Numbered from the stretch's first letter, positions 5,346-12,654 are shown. The stretch: 12,654 bases of DNA from Candidatus Zixiibacteriota bacterium (GCA_012797915.1 JAAZOE010000295.1:1-12654); one strand, 5' to 3'. Numbers and translations are program-made. The notes: generated by a model from the sequence alone, not told the origin.

Positions 5346-8111
5346 TTACTTCATGAGAATCATCTGACGGGTACGGGTGAACCCGTCGCCGACCAGCCGA
5401 TACAGATACACCCCGGAAGCGACCGGACGACCGTCATCCGCGCGGCCGTCCCAGACGACGGCATGACTGCCAGCCGCCAGGAAGCCGTCGGCCAGCGTCC
5501 GCACCCGTTGCCCGGCGATGTTGAACACCTCCAGGCGGGCATACCCGGACGCGGGCAGGTCGAACCGGATGGTGGTCGCGGGATTGAACGGATTGGGATG
5601 GTTTTGTTCGAGGGTGAAGGCCGTCGGCAGCTGTTCGGGCTGATCATCGGTGCCTGTCGGCGAATAGAGAATCTGCGAGGCGTAGACCTTCAATCCATTG
5701 GCCCGGGCATCCGACCAGACAAAAACGCCTTTGCCGTGGTACCCGGCGGTTGCCGGCGGTTGCGTGTATGACCCGGCGGAGGCATACGCCGGTTGATTGG
5801 TTTCCACCGGATTGCCGGAGGCATCGAAGATTTGCCGATACACGGTTTTCTGGCCGGTGCGGTTGTCGAGCCAAGTCACCAAGCAGTACCCTTCCGCGTC
5901 GACGCATATCTTGGCCGGTCCGGGAGCGGCCTCGGCATCGTCGGTGATCGCCGTGGTGGTGATGACAGGCGTCCCGGAGGCATTGAGGATAGTCAGGAAT
6001 AATTCCTTCTGGAGACCGTTGTCGCCATGCCAGACCAGGACGGTATTGCCGGAGCCGTTGATACCGGCATCGAAGCCATCGATGGCATAACCGCCCTGAT
6101 CGGAAGCGAAGGTGAAGGCGCCGGTAACTACGCCGGAGGTCGAGACCCGCTTGACCTCGACGGCCGGAGATGCGGCGGCGACGTTGAGGTAGGCCACGAC
6201 GAATCCGCCGGCGCTGTCGGCGGAGACCACCGGGGACTCGCCGAATTGCCCGACGGTGGATGGCCCGATGAGGAAATTGCCGCCGATTTTGGCGCCGGCG
6301 GCATCGAATAACTGGCCATAGACAAGGGGATATGACGCGCGGGTGTCGCTCCAGACGACGATGGCGACGCCGCCGGTGGCAATGGCGCAATCGGACTGGT
6401 AATGGTTGGCCGTGGGGGAGGCATCATCATCGACCGGTATTTCGTCGGTCATGTCGTAGTTGGCGTAGGAAAACCGGCAATACACGTGCGGGCGATGGGA
6501 AGATCCGCGGACGTCGGTCCAGCTGATCACCTGACGGTCCGCGTTCAGCGCGGCCACCGCCGGTTCCGTCTGGATGCCTCCGGCGGCATCGGCGTTGATG
6601 CGGCGGTTGCTTCCCAGAAGCGTCCCGCCGACATACACCCGCTGAAGCATGATATCGCCGACGTCGCGGCGCTGATCGACGAACACCACCGTCCAATCGA
6701 AACGGCTGAAGGCGGCCACGGCCGGGGCAAAGGCTGGACTGCCGGAAGCATCATCGTTGACTTTGAAATCGCTTTTAACGAAACCGCCGTCGTTATACAG
6801 AAGCGCCCCATGAATATCAGCTAATCCGCCGGCCGGTTCGGTCCAGAACACGGCCCAGTTCCCCAGCAGGCTCCCGACCACGGCCGGAGTATTGCGGTCG
6901 CCTTCCGTGGCGCCGGAAACGACCGTCGGACTGCCGTCCTCAACGACTCCCGAGGCGAACCGCTGGGCGATAATGCTGTTGCCGGAGCCATACTGCGTCC
7001 AGGCGGCCAGGAACCGTCCGCTGGAGCTGAGGCCGAGGCTGGGTTCCCAGTTGGGATACCCGGCCGCTTCATCGGTCAACAAAACGTTGGCGCCGTCGAG
7101 CGCCCCGGCGGAGGTCATCCGCTGGATATAGATATTCTGGCCGGAACGGAGATCCACCCAGGCGGCCAGGAAGCCATCGGCGGCAGAATACGCCAGATCG
7201 GGGGTATACCGGGCGGAATCACGGGCGGCGACGTCGGAAAGCGGAATCTCCGTACCGTAATCGCCCCCGGCGGCGTTGAAGCGCCGGAAGTACATGTCGG
7301 GAATATCGCCGCTGCGATAATCCTCCCAGACAATGGCGAAGTCGCCGTTGGCTCCGTTGGCAATGGCCGGCGACCAATGAGCGGTCGGGTCCAGATCGCT
7401 GTTGGCCGCGGTTACCGCGGAGACCGGCGCGCCGTCAGACTGGAAAATCCTGAAAACGATATCATTGGCGGAAGCGTAATTTTCCCACGTGACCACCAGC
7501 CGTCCGGAGAGAGCGCAGACGGCGTCGAATTCACCGGCGTACCCGAATTGCGTCGTATCGGAAACGAAGAAGACCGGGGTCAGAACATTGGCCAGCGAAT
7601 CGAAACGGGCCGCCTGAAGCGTGCCGGAGATATAATCTCTCCAGACCACGAAGAAGTTGCCGTTGGTGTCGGCACAGACGCGCGGATCGTTCAAATCATT
7701 ATCGCCGCCGATAACCAGGGCCATGTTGCCGCCGAGGGAATTGCCGTTGTGGTCAAACAGCTGGAGGAAGATGGCGGCCGGCCCCTGTCGGTTATCCTCC
7801 CAGGCAACGGCCAGACGCCCCCCCTTCAGACCGGCCGCGGAGGCGTTTTCCTGCAGGAAATTGGCGGTCGGCGAAATTTCCGATACCAGCAGGTCGTCGA
7901 AATCGGCCGACTTGGCCAGAACCGCCGGGGCGGGAAGGATGGCCGGAACCGCAATCGGTCCACGGGGAAGCCTGGCCGTGTAATCCGGGTGCAGGCCCTT
8001 GCGGAACTGGGCCGGATTTGCCTCCGGATTGCGGGGAGCCTCCCCGGCCAAGCCTGTCGAGGCCGCCAAGACCAGCGCGATAACCAGACACGAGACTATT
8101 CTTGTAGTCAT
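5346..8111 (-). CDS. Secreted 14-repeat beta-propeller-like protein with type IX-style C-terminal domain
   Basis: The 921-residue protein has a signal peptide (about 1-23, ending TGLAG). Between residues about 98 and 815 a motif of the form G-x-(hydrophobic)-A/V-x-W-x-D-x-R-x-G followed by I-Y-x-Q-R-F recurs 14 times. The tryptophan (or F/Y) sits at 104, 157, 209, 262, 318, 371, 423, F477, 531, 587, Y641, 694, 747 and 799, a period of 52-56. This is how beta-propeller blades look; 14 would fit two seven-bladed propellers. Residues 832-921 (FTLEQNHPNPFNPATTIRF onward, ending RTRQMILMK) are a FlgD-Ig-like/type A C-terminal sorting domain known from type IX secretion cargo. An AGGGAT site precedes the ATG. 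It is the first gene of the operon, with the M23 peptidase 15 nt downstream. No catalytic residues are evident; a binding or surface-scaffold role is inferred. Confidence 0.82.
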   Translation of the reverse strand: MTTRIVSCLVIALVLAASTGLAGEAPRNPEANPAQFRKGLHPDYTARLPRGPIAVPAILPAPAVLAKSADFDDLLVSEISPTANFLQENASAAGLKGGRLAVAWEDNRQGPAAIFLQLFDHNGNSLGGNMALVIGGDNDLNDPRVCADTNGNFFVVWRDYISGTLQAARFDSLANVLTPVFFVSDTTQFGYAGEFDAVCALSGRLVVTWENYASANDIVFRIFQSDGAPVSAVTAANSDLDPTAHWSPAIANGANGDFAIVWEDYRSGDIPDMYFRRFNAAGGDYGTEIPLSDVAARDSARYTPDLAYSAADGFLAAWVDLRSGQNIYIQRMTSAGALDGANVLLTDEAAGYPNWEPSLGLSSSGRFLAAWTQYGSGNSIIAQRFASGVVEDGSPTVVSGATEGDRNTPAVVGSLLGNWAVFWTEPAGGLADIHGALLYNDGGFVKSDFKVNDDASGSPAFAPAVAAFSRFDWTVVFVDQRRDVGDIMLQRVYVGGTLLGSNRRINADAAGGIQTEPAVAALNADRQVISWTDVRGSSHRPHVYCRFSYANYDMTDEIPVDDDASPTANHYQSDCAIATGGVAIVVWSDTRASYPLVYGQLFDAAGAKIGGNFLIGPSTVGQFGESPVVSADSAGGFVVAYLNVAAASPAVEVKRVSTSGVVTGAFTFASDQGGYAIDGFDAGINGSGNTVLVWHGDNGLQKELFLTILNASGTPVITTTAITDDAEAAPGPAKICVDAEGYCLVTWLDNRTGQKTVYRQIFDASGNPVETNQPAYASAGSYTQPPATAGYHGKGVFVWSDARANGLKVYASQILYSPTGTDDQPEQLPTAFTLEQNHPNPFNPATTIRFDLPASGYARLEVFNIAGQRVRTLADGFLAAGSHAVVWDGRADDGRPVASGVYLYRLVGDGFTRTRQMILMK
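5667..7820 (-). repeat. Coding repeat: 14 propeller-blade-like units of about 53 residues
   Basis: The units are diverged at DNA level but regular in protein. The average distance between the 14 marker aromatics is 53.5 residues, and the strongest copies carry WEDNRQG, WEDYRSG, WVDLRSG and WLDNRTG. No two neighbouring units look recently duplicated. Confidence 0.7.
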
Positions 8112-8398
8112 AGGACTATCCCTATTTTCACGTTCCTGTACTCTTCGCGCAACTGATATGCCGGAGTCGAGACGATTTGCCGCCCGGCCGGAGGCGTTCG
8201 GAAGATGCCCATTTCCCGTTGTGCGGCATGGTGTTAGCGAATGTCAAACGGCATCAGTCGCGCCCGTGGCACATTGGCTCTAGAACTGCTGGAAGCTCCC
8301 CCATGCAACGTGTTTCATACGTACAGGCAATCTCAAGAGCACAACCCTGTCGTCTGCGCGGTGCGGGTATTCCGCCGGTGAGGTAACATCCTGCCGCC
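8112..8398 (-). other. Long 5' leader of the propeller/M23 operon
   Basis: Transcription from the promoter at 8432-8405 would begin near 8398 and give a leader of about 287 nt before the ATG at 8111. I see no tRNA, no recognisable riboswitch (cyclic-di-GMP and cobalamin types were considered) and no open frame with a good ribosome site. A GC-rich palindromic stretch around 8180-8195 could fold. The function of the leader is unknown. Confidence 0.4.
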
Positions 8399-8404
8399 GA
8401 CAGC

Positions 8405-8432
8405 AATATACGGAAGTCGCTTGTCTTGTCAA
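8405..8432 (-). promoter_or_regulatory. Near-consensus sigma-70 promoter for the propeller/M23 operon
   Basis: On the minus strand a perfect TTGACA (8432-8427) is followed after 16 bp by TATATT (8410-8405). It is the best -35/-10 pair in the window. A 5-bp inverted repeat GCTTG/CAAGC straddles the -35 (8419-8434). It points at the start codon at 8111. Confidence 0.55.
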
Positions 8433-8482
8433 GCACTTAAGACGCAACCGGCGGGCAAAAACGGCGTACTGACAGGGAGAGA

Positions 8483-8511
8483 GCAACCGTTGACGGATTG
8501 GATGCATCTAA
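8483..8511 (+). promoter_or_regulatory. Candidate ECF-type promoter of the sigma/anti-sigma operon
   Basis: GCAACC (8483-8488) and TCTAA (8507-8511) are 18 bp apart. An AAC-containing -35 with a TCTAA-like -10 is the usual shape for ECF sigma factors, which often drive their own gene. The start would be near 8518, 18 nt before the ATG at 8536. An overlapping TTGACG (8490-8495) has no matching -10 at 16-18 bp. The call is tentative. Confidence 0.3.
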
Positions 8512-8535
8512 CCATTGGGTTCGGATGGAACACGG

Positions 8536-9135
8536 ATGGAGATAGGCGACGGCAGTCTGGAGATGGGACGGGCGGAGGCCGCGAGCGGGACGGTTTCCTT
8601 CGCCTCCGATTACAGCCTGGCGCGGCAAATCGCCGCCGGCGACCGGGAGGTGTTTCGCCGGGTATACGAAAACAACGTCTCGACGTTGTATAACCTGGCC
8701 CGGCGGATGACCGGATCGACCGACGAGGCCGAGGATATCGTCCAGGAGACGTTCATCCGGGCGTACCGGAAGATCGATTTGTTCGGCGGGCGATCGTCCC
8801 TGTCCAGTTGGTTATACCGGATATGCATCAACATCGGGTTGGAGCATCTCCGGCGGAAAAAGGGAGCCTATGAGACGCTGGACGACGACAATTGCGGAGC
8901 GGTTGAGCCGGAGCAGAAACTGCTGTTGCTCCGGCGACGACTGGAGAAGGCGATAAAACATCTGCCTCACGGGTGTCGGATGGTGTTCGTGCTGCATGAC
9001 ATCGAGGGTTTGAACCACAAGGAGATCGCCGACCGTCTGCAGTTGTCGGAGGGGACGTCGAAGTCGCAGTTGTTCAAGGCCCGGGCGATGTTGCGGAAGA
9101 TTTTGACCGGACGGGAACATGAAACGGCTGTTTGA
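8536..9135 (+). CDS. ECF-family RNA polymerase sigma factor
   Basis: The 199-residue product has both domains of group IV sigma factors. Region 2 spans about 38-106, with DEAEDIVQETFIRAYRKIDLF and SLSSWLYRICINIGLEHLRR. Region 4 spans about 133-187, with LPHGCRMVFVLHDIEGLNHKEIA and then SEGTSKSQLFKARAMLR as the -35-binding helix-turn-helix. It directs core RNA polymerase to a small set of promoters in response to a signal relayed by the anti-sigma factor. The ATG at 8536 gives a short N-terminal tail. The ATG at 8563 is an alternative, and a TTG at 8515 is less likely because it falls at the candidate transcription start. The 3' end overlaps the anti-sigma gene by 17 nt, so expression is coupled. 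The downstream solenoid gene is the likely effector or sensor of the same response. Confidence 0.93.
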   Translation: MEIGDGSLEMGRAEAASGTVSFASDYSLARQIAAGDREVFRRVYENNVSTLYNLARRMTGSTDEAEDIVQETFIRAYRKIDLFGGRSSLSSWLYRICINIGLEHLRRKKGAYETLDDDNCGAVEPEQKLLLLRRRLEKAIKHLPHGCRMVFVLHDIEGLNHKEIADRLQLSEGTSKSQLFKARAMLRKILTGREHETAV

Positions 9136-9841
9136 ACGATATCGGTGCCGGCGGGTCATGCGGATGGTCTCGGCGGGAATGGATGAACCGTTGACTCCCC
9201 GTCAACGAAGAACGACGGAAGCCCATCTGGCCCGCTGCGCGGGGTGCCGGACGGAGGCGGCCCTGTATCGCGAGCTCAAAGAGGCGGCCGCGGGGATGGA
9301 CTATGCTCCGGTCCCGCCCCATATCTGGGAGAGAATCGAACTGACCATCGCCGAGCACCCCTGGGGGGAGGGAACCGGCGCCCGATCGAAAATCGGTTGG
9401 GGGACGGTCATCGGTCGGATAATGTTCGGGCAATGGCGCCCGGCAGGGGTGGCGATGGCCGGTCTCATCACCGTTCTGGCGATCCTCATGCCCAGCCAGA
9501 TTCCGCACGAGTCGCAGGCGCGACCCTTGACCTTCGTCGAGGCAGAGCGGACATCGGCGGCGTATCTGTCGTTTCTGCTGGCGATGGAGGGGGATCGGTT
9601 TCCCGCGGAGGTCCAGGATTTCTATCTGAATCAACTCGGGGCGCTGGATCAGCGGATCCGGACGGTCGAGAGCGCCATGCGCCGCTTTCCCGGCAATCAC
9701 GCCATTCGGCAGCAATTGATCGCCGCCTATCAGCAAAAAATCACCTTGTACAAGCGGCTCCAAACGGTACATTATGGGATCGACCGGGGTATTCCCGGCG
9801 GGGACGAGCCATGGCCGGAAGGTCGAGGATTCTATGAATAG
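9119..9841 (+). CDS. Membrane anti-sigma factor with N-terminal zinc finger
   Basis: The 240-residue protein has a zf-HC2/ZAS-type motif: H36-x3-C40-x2-C43 in EAHLARCAGCRTE, preceded by the usual LTPRQRRTTEAHL helix. ZAS proteins bind region 2 and 4 of the cognate ECF factor and keep it inactive. A probable single membrane span lies at about 108-124 (AGVAMAGLITVLAILMP). The remaining 115 or so residues would be periplasmic and largely helical, with a charged segment at 165-215 (DFYLNQLGALDQRI, HAIRQQLIAAYQQKITLYKRLQ). That domain may sense the envelope or contact the coiled-coil protein encoded next. The ATG at 9119 lies inside the end of the sigma gene and follows a GGACGGGA site. The stop overlaps the next start by 8 nt. 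Confidence 0.88.
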   Translation: MKRLFERYRCRRVMRMVSAGMDEPLTPRQRRTTEAHLARCAGCRTEAALYRELKEAAAGMDYAPVPPHIWERIELTIAEHPWGEGTGARSKIGWGTVIGRIMFGQWRPAGVAMAGLITVLAILMPSQIPHESQARPLTFVEAERTSAAYLSFLLAMEGDRFPAEVQDFYLNQLGALDQRIRTVESAMRRFPGNHAIRQQLIAAYQQKITLYKRLQTVHYGIDRGIPGGDEPWPEGRGFYE

Positions 9842-12005
9842 GCGTCGCGCACCTCATCGATTGACATTCGGACGGGTTTTTTTCCTGGCAACCATCGTGG
9901 TGTGGTCGACGGCTGGTCTCTGGGCGGCTCCCCCGGTCCCCGAACCCCCGGCTCCCTCCGAACCGCCCGGACCGACGATCGATGAGGATGTCCTTCGACT
10001 GGGAGAGGATTATCTCGACCTGATGAAAGAGCTGGATGCGGTCCTGACCGATTTCGAGGAGTTTTACCAGGAAACGGAATCGGCCTCCCTGGCCGGCGTC
10101 GCCAAATCGGCCGAGGTCCTGCGAAAATCGCTGAAGCAGAACCCGACCATGGCGGGACACGACGAATTGGTCGAGAAGCTTGATGATCTGGTCGACCGGA
10201 TCGATACGGTCATCGACGAGGCCGATGAAGGGGACTCCCGGATGCGGCGCCGGCACCTTCGGGAATTGGAGGCGTTCTCGGAGGATCTGGAGGATATCCG
10301 CGACGAACTGGACAGCGAATTTTCGGAAGAGGAGTTCGTGCAGCTGCTGGACGGCGAGAAGATGGCCAAGATTTTCGAACAGGCGGCCCGTCAGGCGGAA
10401 AAGGCGATGCAGATGTACCTCGTGCAGCAACAGAATCTCGATTCACAGTTGCTGATACTTCCGCCGGGCACGCCGGCGCCGGCCATCGGCAGAATCGGCG
10501 CCGCCAGCCGGGCCAAGCGGGATTACTTCATCGTCAAATCGCGGGCCGATTATGACGATTCGCTGACGCAAACGGCCTCCCTGACGGTCCCCAACCGTGA
10601 CGCCATGATCGATCTGCGGAACGACATCGGCGGGATCAATGTCCGCACCTGGAACCGATCGGAGGTATCGGCCCGGCTGATTATCGGCTTTGCCAGCGGG
10701 TCCAGCTCCAGTCGGGAAATGGCCCAGGGGATCCATTTGCAGGCCTCCAGCGACGGGGCTGGGCTGTTGATCACCGTCGAATACCCCGAGGACAGGGACG
10801 AGACCGCGGGGATTGTCGGATCGCACCTGGAGGTGACGGTTCCGGCGGACAATCCGATCAAGATGAAGAATTCCTTCGGCGCCGCGGCGGTTGCCGATCT
10901 GCACAATAGTCTGGCGGTCGCCAATAACTTCGGTTCGGTGGAAGTCAAACGCGTCACCGGCGAGGTCACCATCGCCAGCTCCACCGGCGGGATCTATGTC
11001 GAGGAGGTGACCGGGAAACTGACCGCCACCAATTCCTTTGGCGACGTGGAAGTGGTCGGGGCCAATGGTCTCGTCACGCTGACCAACAGCTATGCCACGG
11101 TCTCGATCCGCAACTCCTCGGGCGAATTGACCATCGCCAATTCCGGCGCGGTGGCGGTGGCCGGGCACAAGGGGAATCTGGCGGTCGAATCGAGCAACGG
11201 CGAGGTGGAGATTTCGCTGGTCACCGGCAACGTCACGGCCTCCAATTCATTCGGCGGGATGCAAATTGAGGTGGTCAGCGGCGAGGTGACGGCCGAAAAT
11301 TCCAGCGCCGCGCTGGAGATCGCCGATGTCGGCGGGCCGGTACGGGCGACTAATCGGTTCGGGTCGATTGAAATCAGCGACGCCAAAGCCTCCGTCCGCG
11401 CGGAATCCTCCAACAGCGACATCACCGTCGTCCGGACCGGCGGCGACGTCATCGTGGTCAATCGCTTCGGCAAGGTGACGGTACAAAGCTCGCGTGGCAG
11501 GGTCCAGATCGACAACACGAATGCGGTCGTGGAAATCTCCGACATTCAGGGAGGGGCCGTCATCACCAATCAATTCGCCCCGGTCGTGATCGACAAGGTC
11601 ACCGGGCCGGTCGAGGTCGACAACCGGAATGCCTCGGTCGATCTGGCCGATATCGGCGGGGCGGTGACCGTGCGGACCTCCTTCGGCGAGGTCTCCGGCG
11701 AAAACCTGGGCGGCCCGTTTATCATCGACAACACCAACGGCTCGGTGGAATTATCGCGGTTGACGGGAATTGCCAAAGACAGCCGGATTCGGGCGACCTC
11801 AGGGGACATCACCATTGAACTGCCGTCGGCGAAAGGTTTCAACGTCGATGCCAGCACCTCCTGGGGCAGGATTGAAACGGATTTGCCGATGAAGATATCC
11901 TCGGGGGGCAACACGATGTCGGGGGTGTACACGGCCGGCAGCGGGTATCCGACGCTGACGCTGAAGGGCGAGAACGCCTCGATCATCATCTCCACGAAAC
12001 CATGA
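9834..12005 (+). CDS. Exported coiled-coil plus DUF4097-like beta-solenoid protein
   Basis: The 723-residue protein starts at an ATG with GAGG 6 nt upstream, overlapping the anti-sigma stop (ATGAATAG). The frame stays open further 5', but that part lies within the anti-sigma gene. A basic N-terminus, hydrophobic 12-31 and AA at 31-32 form a signal peptide, followed by a proline-rich linker (33-48). Residues about 50-200 are acidic and helical (ELDAVLTDFEEFYQE, DELVEKLDDLVDRIDTVIDEADEGD) and probably coiled-coil. Residues about 247-345 start the beta-rich part. From 346 to about 638 an 18-residue unit recurs some 17 times, as in DUF4097/adhesin-head beta-helix proteins often found beside ECF sigma/anti-sigma pairs. 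No membrane span after the signal and no catalytic motif are seen. It may be a surface or periplasmic stress protein controlled by the sigma factor. The function is not established. Confidence 0.85.
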   Translation: MNRRRAPHRLTFGRVFFLATIVVWSTAGLWAAPPVPEPPAPSEPPGPTIDEDVLRLGEDYLDLMKELDAVLTDFEEFYQETESASLAGVAKSAEVLRKSLKQNPTMAGHDELVEKLDDLVDRIDTVIDEADEGDSRMRRRHLRELEAFSEDLEDIRDELDSEFSEEEFVQLLDGEKMAKIFEQAARQAEKAMQMYLVQQQNLDSQLLILPPGTPAPAIGRIGAASRAKRDYFIVKSRADYDDSLTQTASLTVPNRDAMIDLRNDIGGINVRTWNRSEVSARLIIGFASGSSSSREMAQGIHLQASSDGAGLLITVEYPEDRDETAGIVGSHLEVTVPADNPIKMKNSFGAAAVADLHNSLAVANNFGSVEVKRVTGEVTIASSTGGIYVEEVTGKLTATNSFGDVEVVGANGLVTLTNSYATVSIRNSSGELTIANSGAVAVAGHKGNLAVESSNGEVEISLVTGNVTASNSFGGMQIEVVSGEVTAENSSAALEIADVGGPVRATNRFGSIEISDAKASVRAESSNSDITVVRTGGDVIVVNRFGKVTVQSSRGRVQIDNTNAVVEISDIQGGAVITNQFAPVVIDKVTGPVEVDNRNASVDLADIGGAVTVRTSFGEVSGENLGGPFIIDNTNGSVELSRLTGIAKDSRIRATSGDITIELPSAKGFNVDASTSWGRIETDLPMKISSGGNTMSGVYTAGSGYPTLTLKGENASIIISTKP
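10869..11747 (+). repeat. Coding repeat: 18-residue solenoid units in a two-unit alternation
   Basis: Marker positions (third residue of NSFG, NTNA and similar) fall at 348, 366, 384, 402, 420, 438, 455, 473, 491, 509, 527, 545, 563, 581, 599, 617 and 635, a strict period of 18 with one 17. From 473 on, every second unit carries Phe (SFG, RFG, RFG, QFA, SFG) and the units between carry Asn or Ser (SSA, SNS, TNA, RNA, TNG), making a 36-residue super-repeat. Confidence 0.85.
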
Positions 12006-12048
12006 GGGGACGTAACCGGCCTCCGGGTGCCAACTTTCCTTTGTCCGC

Positions 12049-12654
12049 CTACAAACATCCATTTTGCGGAACTGAACCACCCTTGAATACAAAATTGATA
12101 ATGTAAACCGCATCACCAACATTAATTTTCCCGTCGCCATTAACCTCACCGACACAAAGCTCCGGGGACGGCGGCGGTCCGCTACGGAAAATATAATTGA
12201 GCAGATAGACGGCATCCCCGATATTTACAGTACCGTCGTTATTGACATCGCCGGGAATATATGTTCCCGTCGGGTTGTATTCGTGATACACCCAAGCGCC
12301 TTTGGTTACATTATTGGAGGGAGCCCCGGTTTCCGCGTCGGTATATGTACAGGTATCCCAAATACTGATGTAGTAGTATCCTGATGGAACCTGAACATTA
12401 GAATCGTCGGCGCCATCCCATATAAAACAATTTTCGCCGGAGTTTTGCAGACCATGGAAAAGGGTTCTAATAAACTGGTTCTGGAGATTCATGATTTTGA
12501 CAATTGTGATTGACGGATCAACCAATACATAATGGATGTACTGCCACCGTTCATTGGGAGACGAGGTGACGTAATAATCCACCACGTCCGTGCCAATGGA
12601 ATAATATTGCCCGCCGGTGGAATCCGTCCATGCTTCGCCGATGAAGACGTTTCC
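12049..12654 (-). CDS. C-terminal part of a secreted protein with FlgD-Ig-like and dockerin domains
   Basis: The last 201 residues are visible; the frame is open at the right edge, so the N-terminus and main domain are missing. Visible residues about 45-128 look like a FlgD-type Ig domain (ITIVKIMNLQNQFIRTL, then CFIWDGADDSNVQVPSGYYY), here with a longer final hairpin. Residues about 135-195 are a dockerin-like pair of calcium loops. Loop 1 is D-V-N-N-D-G-T-V-N-I-G-D. In loop 2 the first aspartate is replaced by Glu (E-V-N-G-D-G-K-I-N-V-G-D). The end is GCL then TAG. The DNA is clearly more AT-rich than neighbouring genes, suggesting a different origin or weaker expression bias. It converges on the solenoid gene with 43 nt between the stops, where only a weak CCGG-cct-CCGG hairpin is seen. 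What the protein does cannot be told from this piece. Confidence 0.82.
   Translation of the reverse strand, partial: GNVFIGEAWTDSTGGQYYSIGTDVVDYYVTSSPNERWQYIHYVLVDPSITIVKIMNLQNQFIRTLFHGLQNSGENCFIWDGADDSNVQVPSGYYYISIWDTCTYTDAETGAPSNNVTKGAWVYHEYNPTGTYIPGDVNNDGTVNIGDAVYLLNYIFRSGPPPSPELCVGEVNGDGKINVGDAVYIINFVFKGGSVPQNGCL
12104..12126 (-). repeat. Dockerin-coding DNA repeat, copy 2
   Basis: The stretch encodes the same part of the second dockerin loop as 3925-3947 and differs by one base in 23, although the surrounding gene is much more AT-rich than the M23 gene. Confidence 0.75.

Noticed and set aside
4500..5771. A 423-codon plus-strand open frame across the M23/propeller junction
   Set aside because: It runs antisense to two genes with signal peptides and clear domains. 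Its composition (G, R, P, Q) is typical of a shadow frame in GC-rich DNA.
8112..8140. ECF promoter GGAAC-N15-GTC on the minus strand just before the propeller gene
   Set aside because: The GTC would sit next to the ATG, putting the transcription start inside the gene. The TTGACA/TATATT pair is much stronger.
8160..8290. Cyclic-di-GMP or cobalamin riboswitch in the long leader
   Set aside because: Short resemblances (GCCTCCGG, GCCAC) occur, but the rest of the conserved core of either riboswitch is missing.
12006..12048. Bidirectional terminator between the convergent genes
   Set aside because: Only a 4-bp CCGG stem with a 3-nt loop and no T-tract on either side; too weak to call.

Overview
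This window looks like chromosomal DNA of a GC-rich, Gram-negative, uncultured-lineage bacterium of the FCB type. A Zixibacteria-like organism is my best guess. It is based on dockerin-type repeats of the form GDxNxDGxxNxGDAVYLxNYxFxxGPPP in two proteins, a FlgD-like/type IX-style C-terminal domain with an HPNPFNP motif in a third, and several secreted proteins with signal peptides. No database search was possible, so the lineage is inference.

Left part (1-2103, minus strand). The 5' two-thirds or so of a class II (adenosylcobalamin-dependent) ribonucleotide reductase gene runs off the left edge. Just upstream, in the same direction, lie the broken remains of what I read as a flavin-dependent thymidylate synthase (thyX). 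Further upstream is an AT-rich control region with a candidate promoter, two NrdR-box-like palindromes exactly 32 bp apart and a row of three DnaA-box-like sites, the last overlapping the second NrdR box. Together this reads as a dNTP-synthesis operon, repressed by NrdR and possibly tied to DnaA, that has lost its thymidylate synthase.

Next (2104-3879). A translationally coupled minus-strand pair encodes a sigma-70 region-4-like protein with a C-terminal Cys/His cluster, followed by a small ribbon-helix-helix protein. I do not recognise this pair as a described system. A plus-strand CPBP-family membrane protease gene follows. Its stop codon overlaps that of the convergent operon to its right.

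Middle (3876-8432, minus strand). A near-consensus sigma-70 promoter and a leader of about 285 nt precede a two-gene secreted-protein operon. The first product is a 921-residue, 14-repeat beta-propeller-like protein with a type IX-style C-terminal domain. The second is an M23 metallopeptidase with a carboxypeptidase-regulatory-like domain and a dockerin.

Right part (8483-12654). Plus-strand genes with overlapping ends encode an ECF sigma factor, a zinc-finger anti-sigma factor and a large exported protein with a coiled-coil and a very regular 18-residue beta-solenoid (DUF4097-like). This is a typical envelope-sensing cassette. Convergent to it is the 3' end of another secreted FlgD-Ig/dockerin protein, entering from the right edge and visibly more AT-rich than its neighbours. 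No tRNA, rRNA, CRISPR array or insertion sequence was seen.
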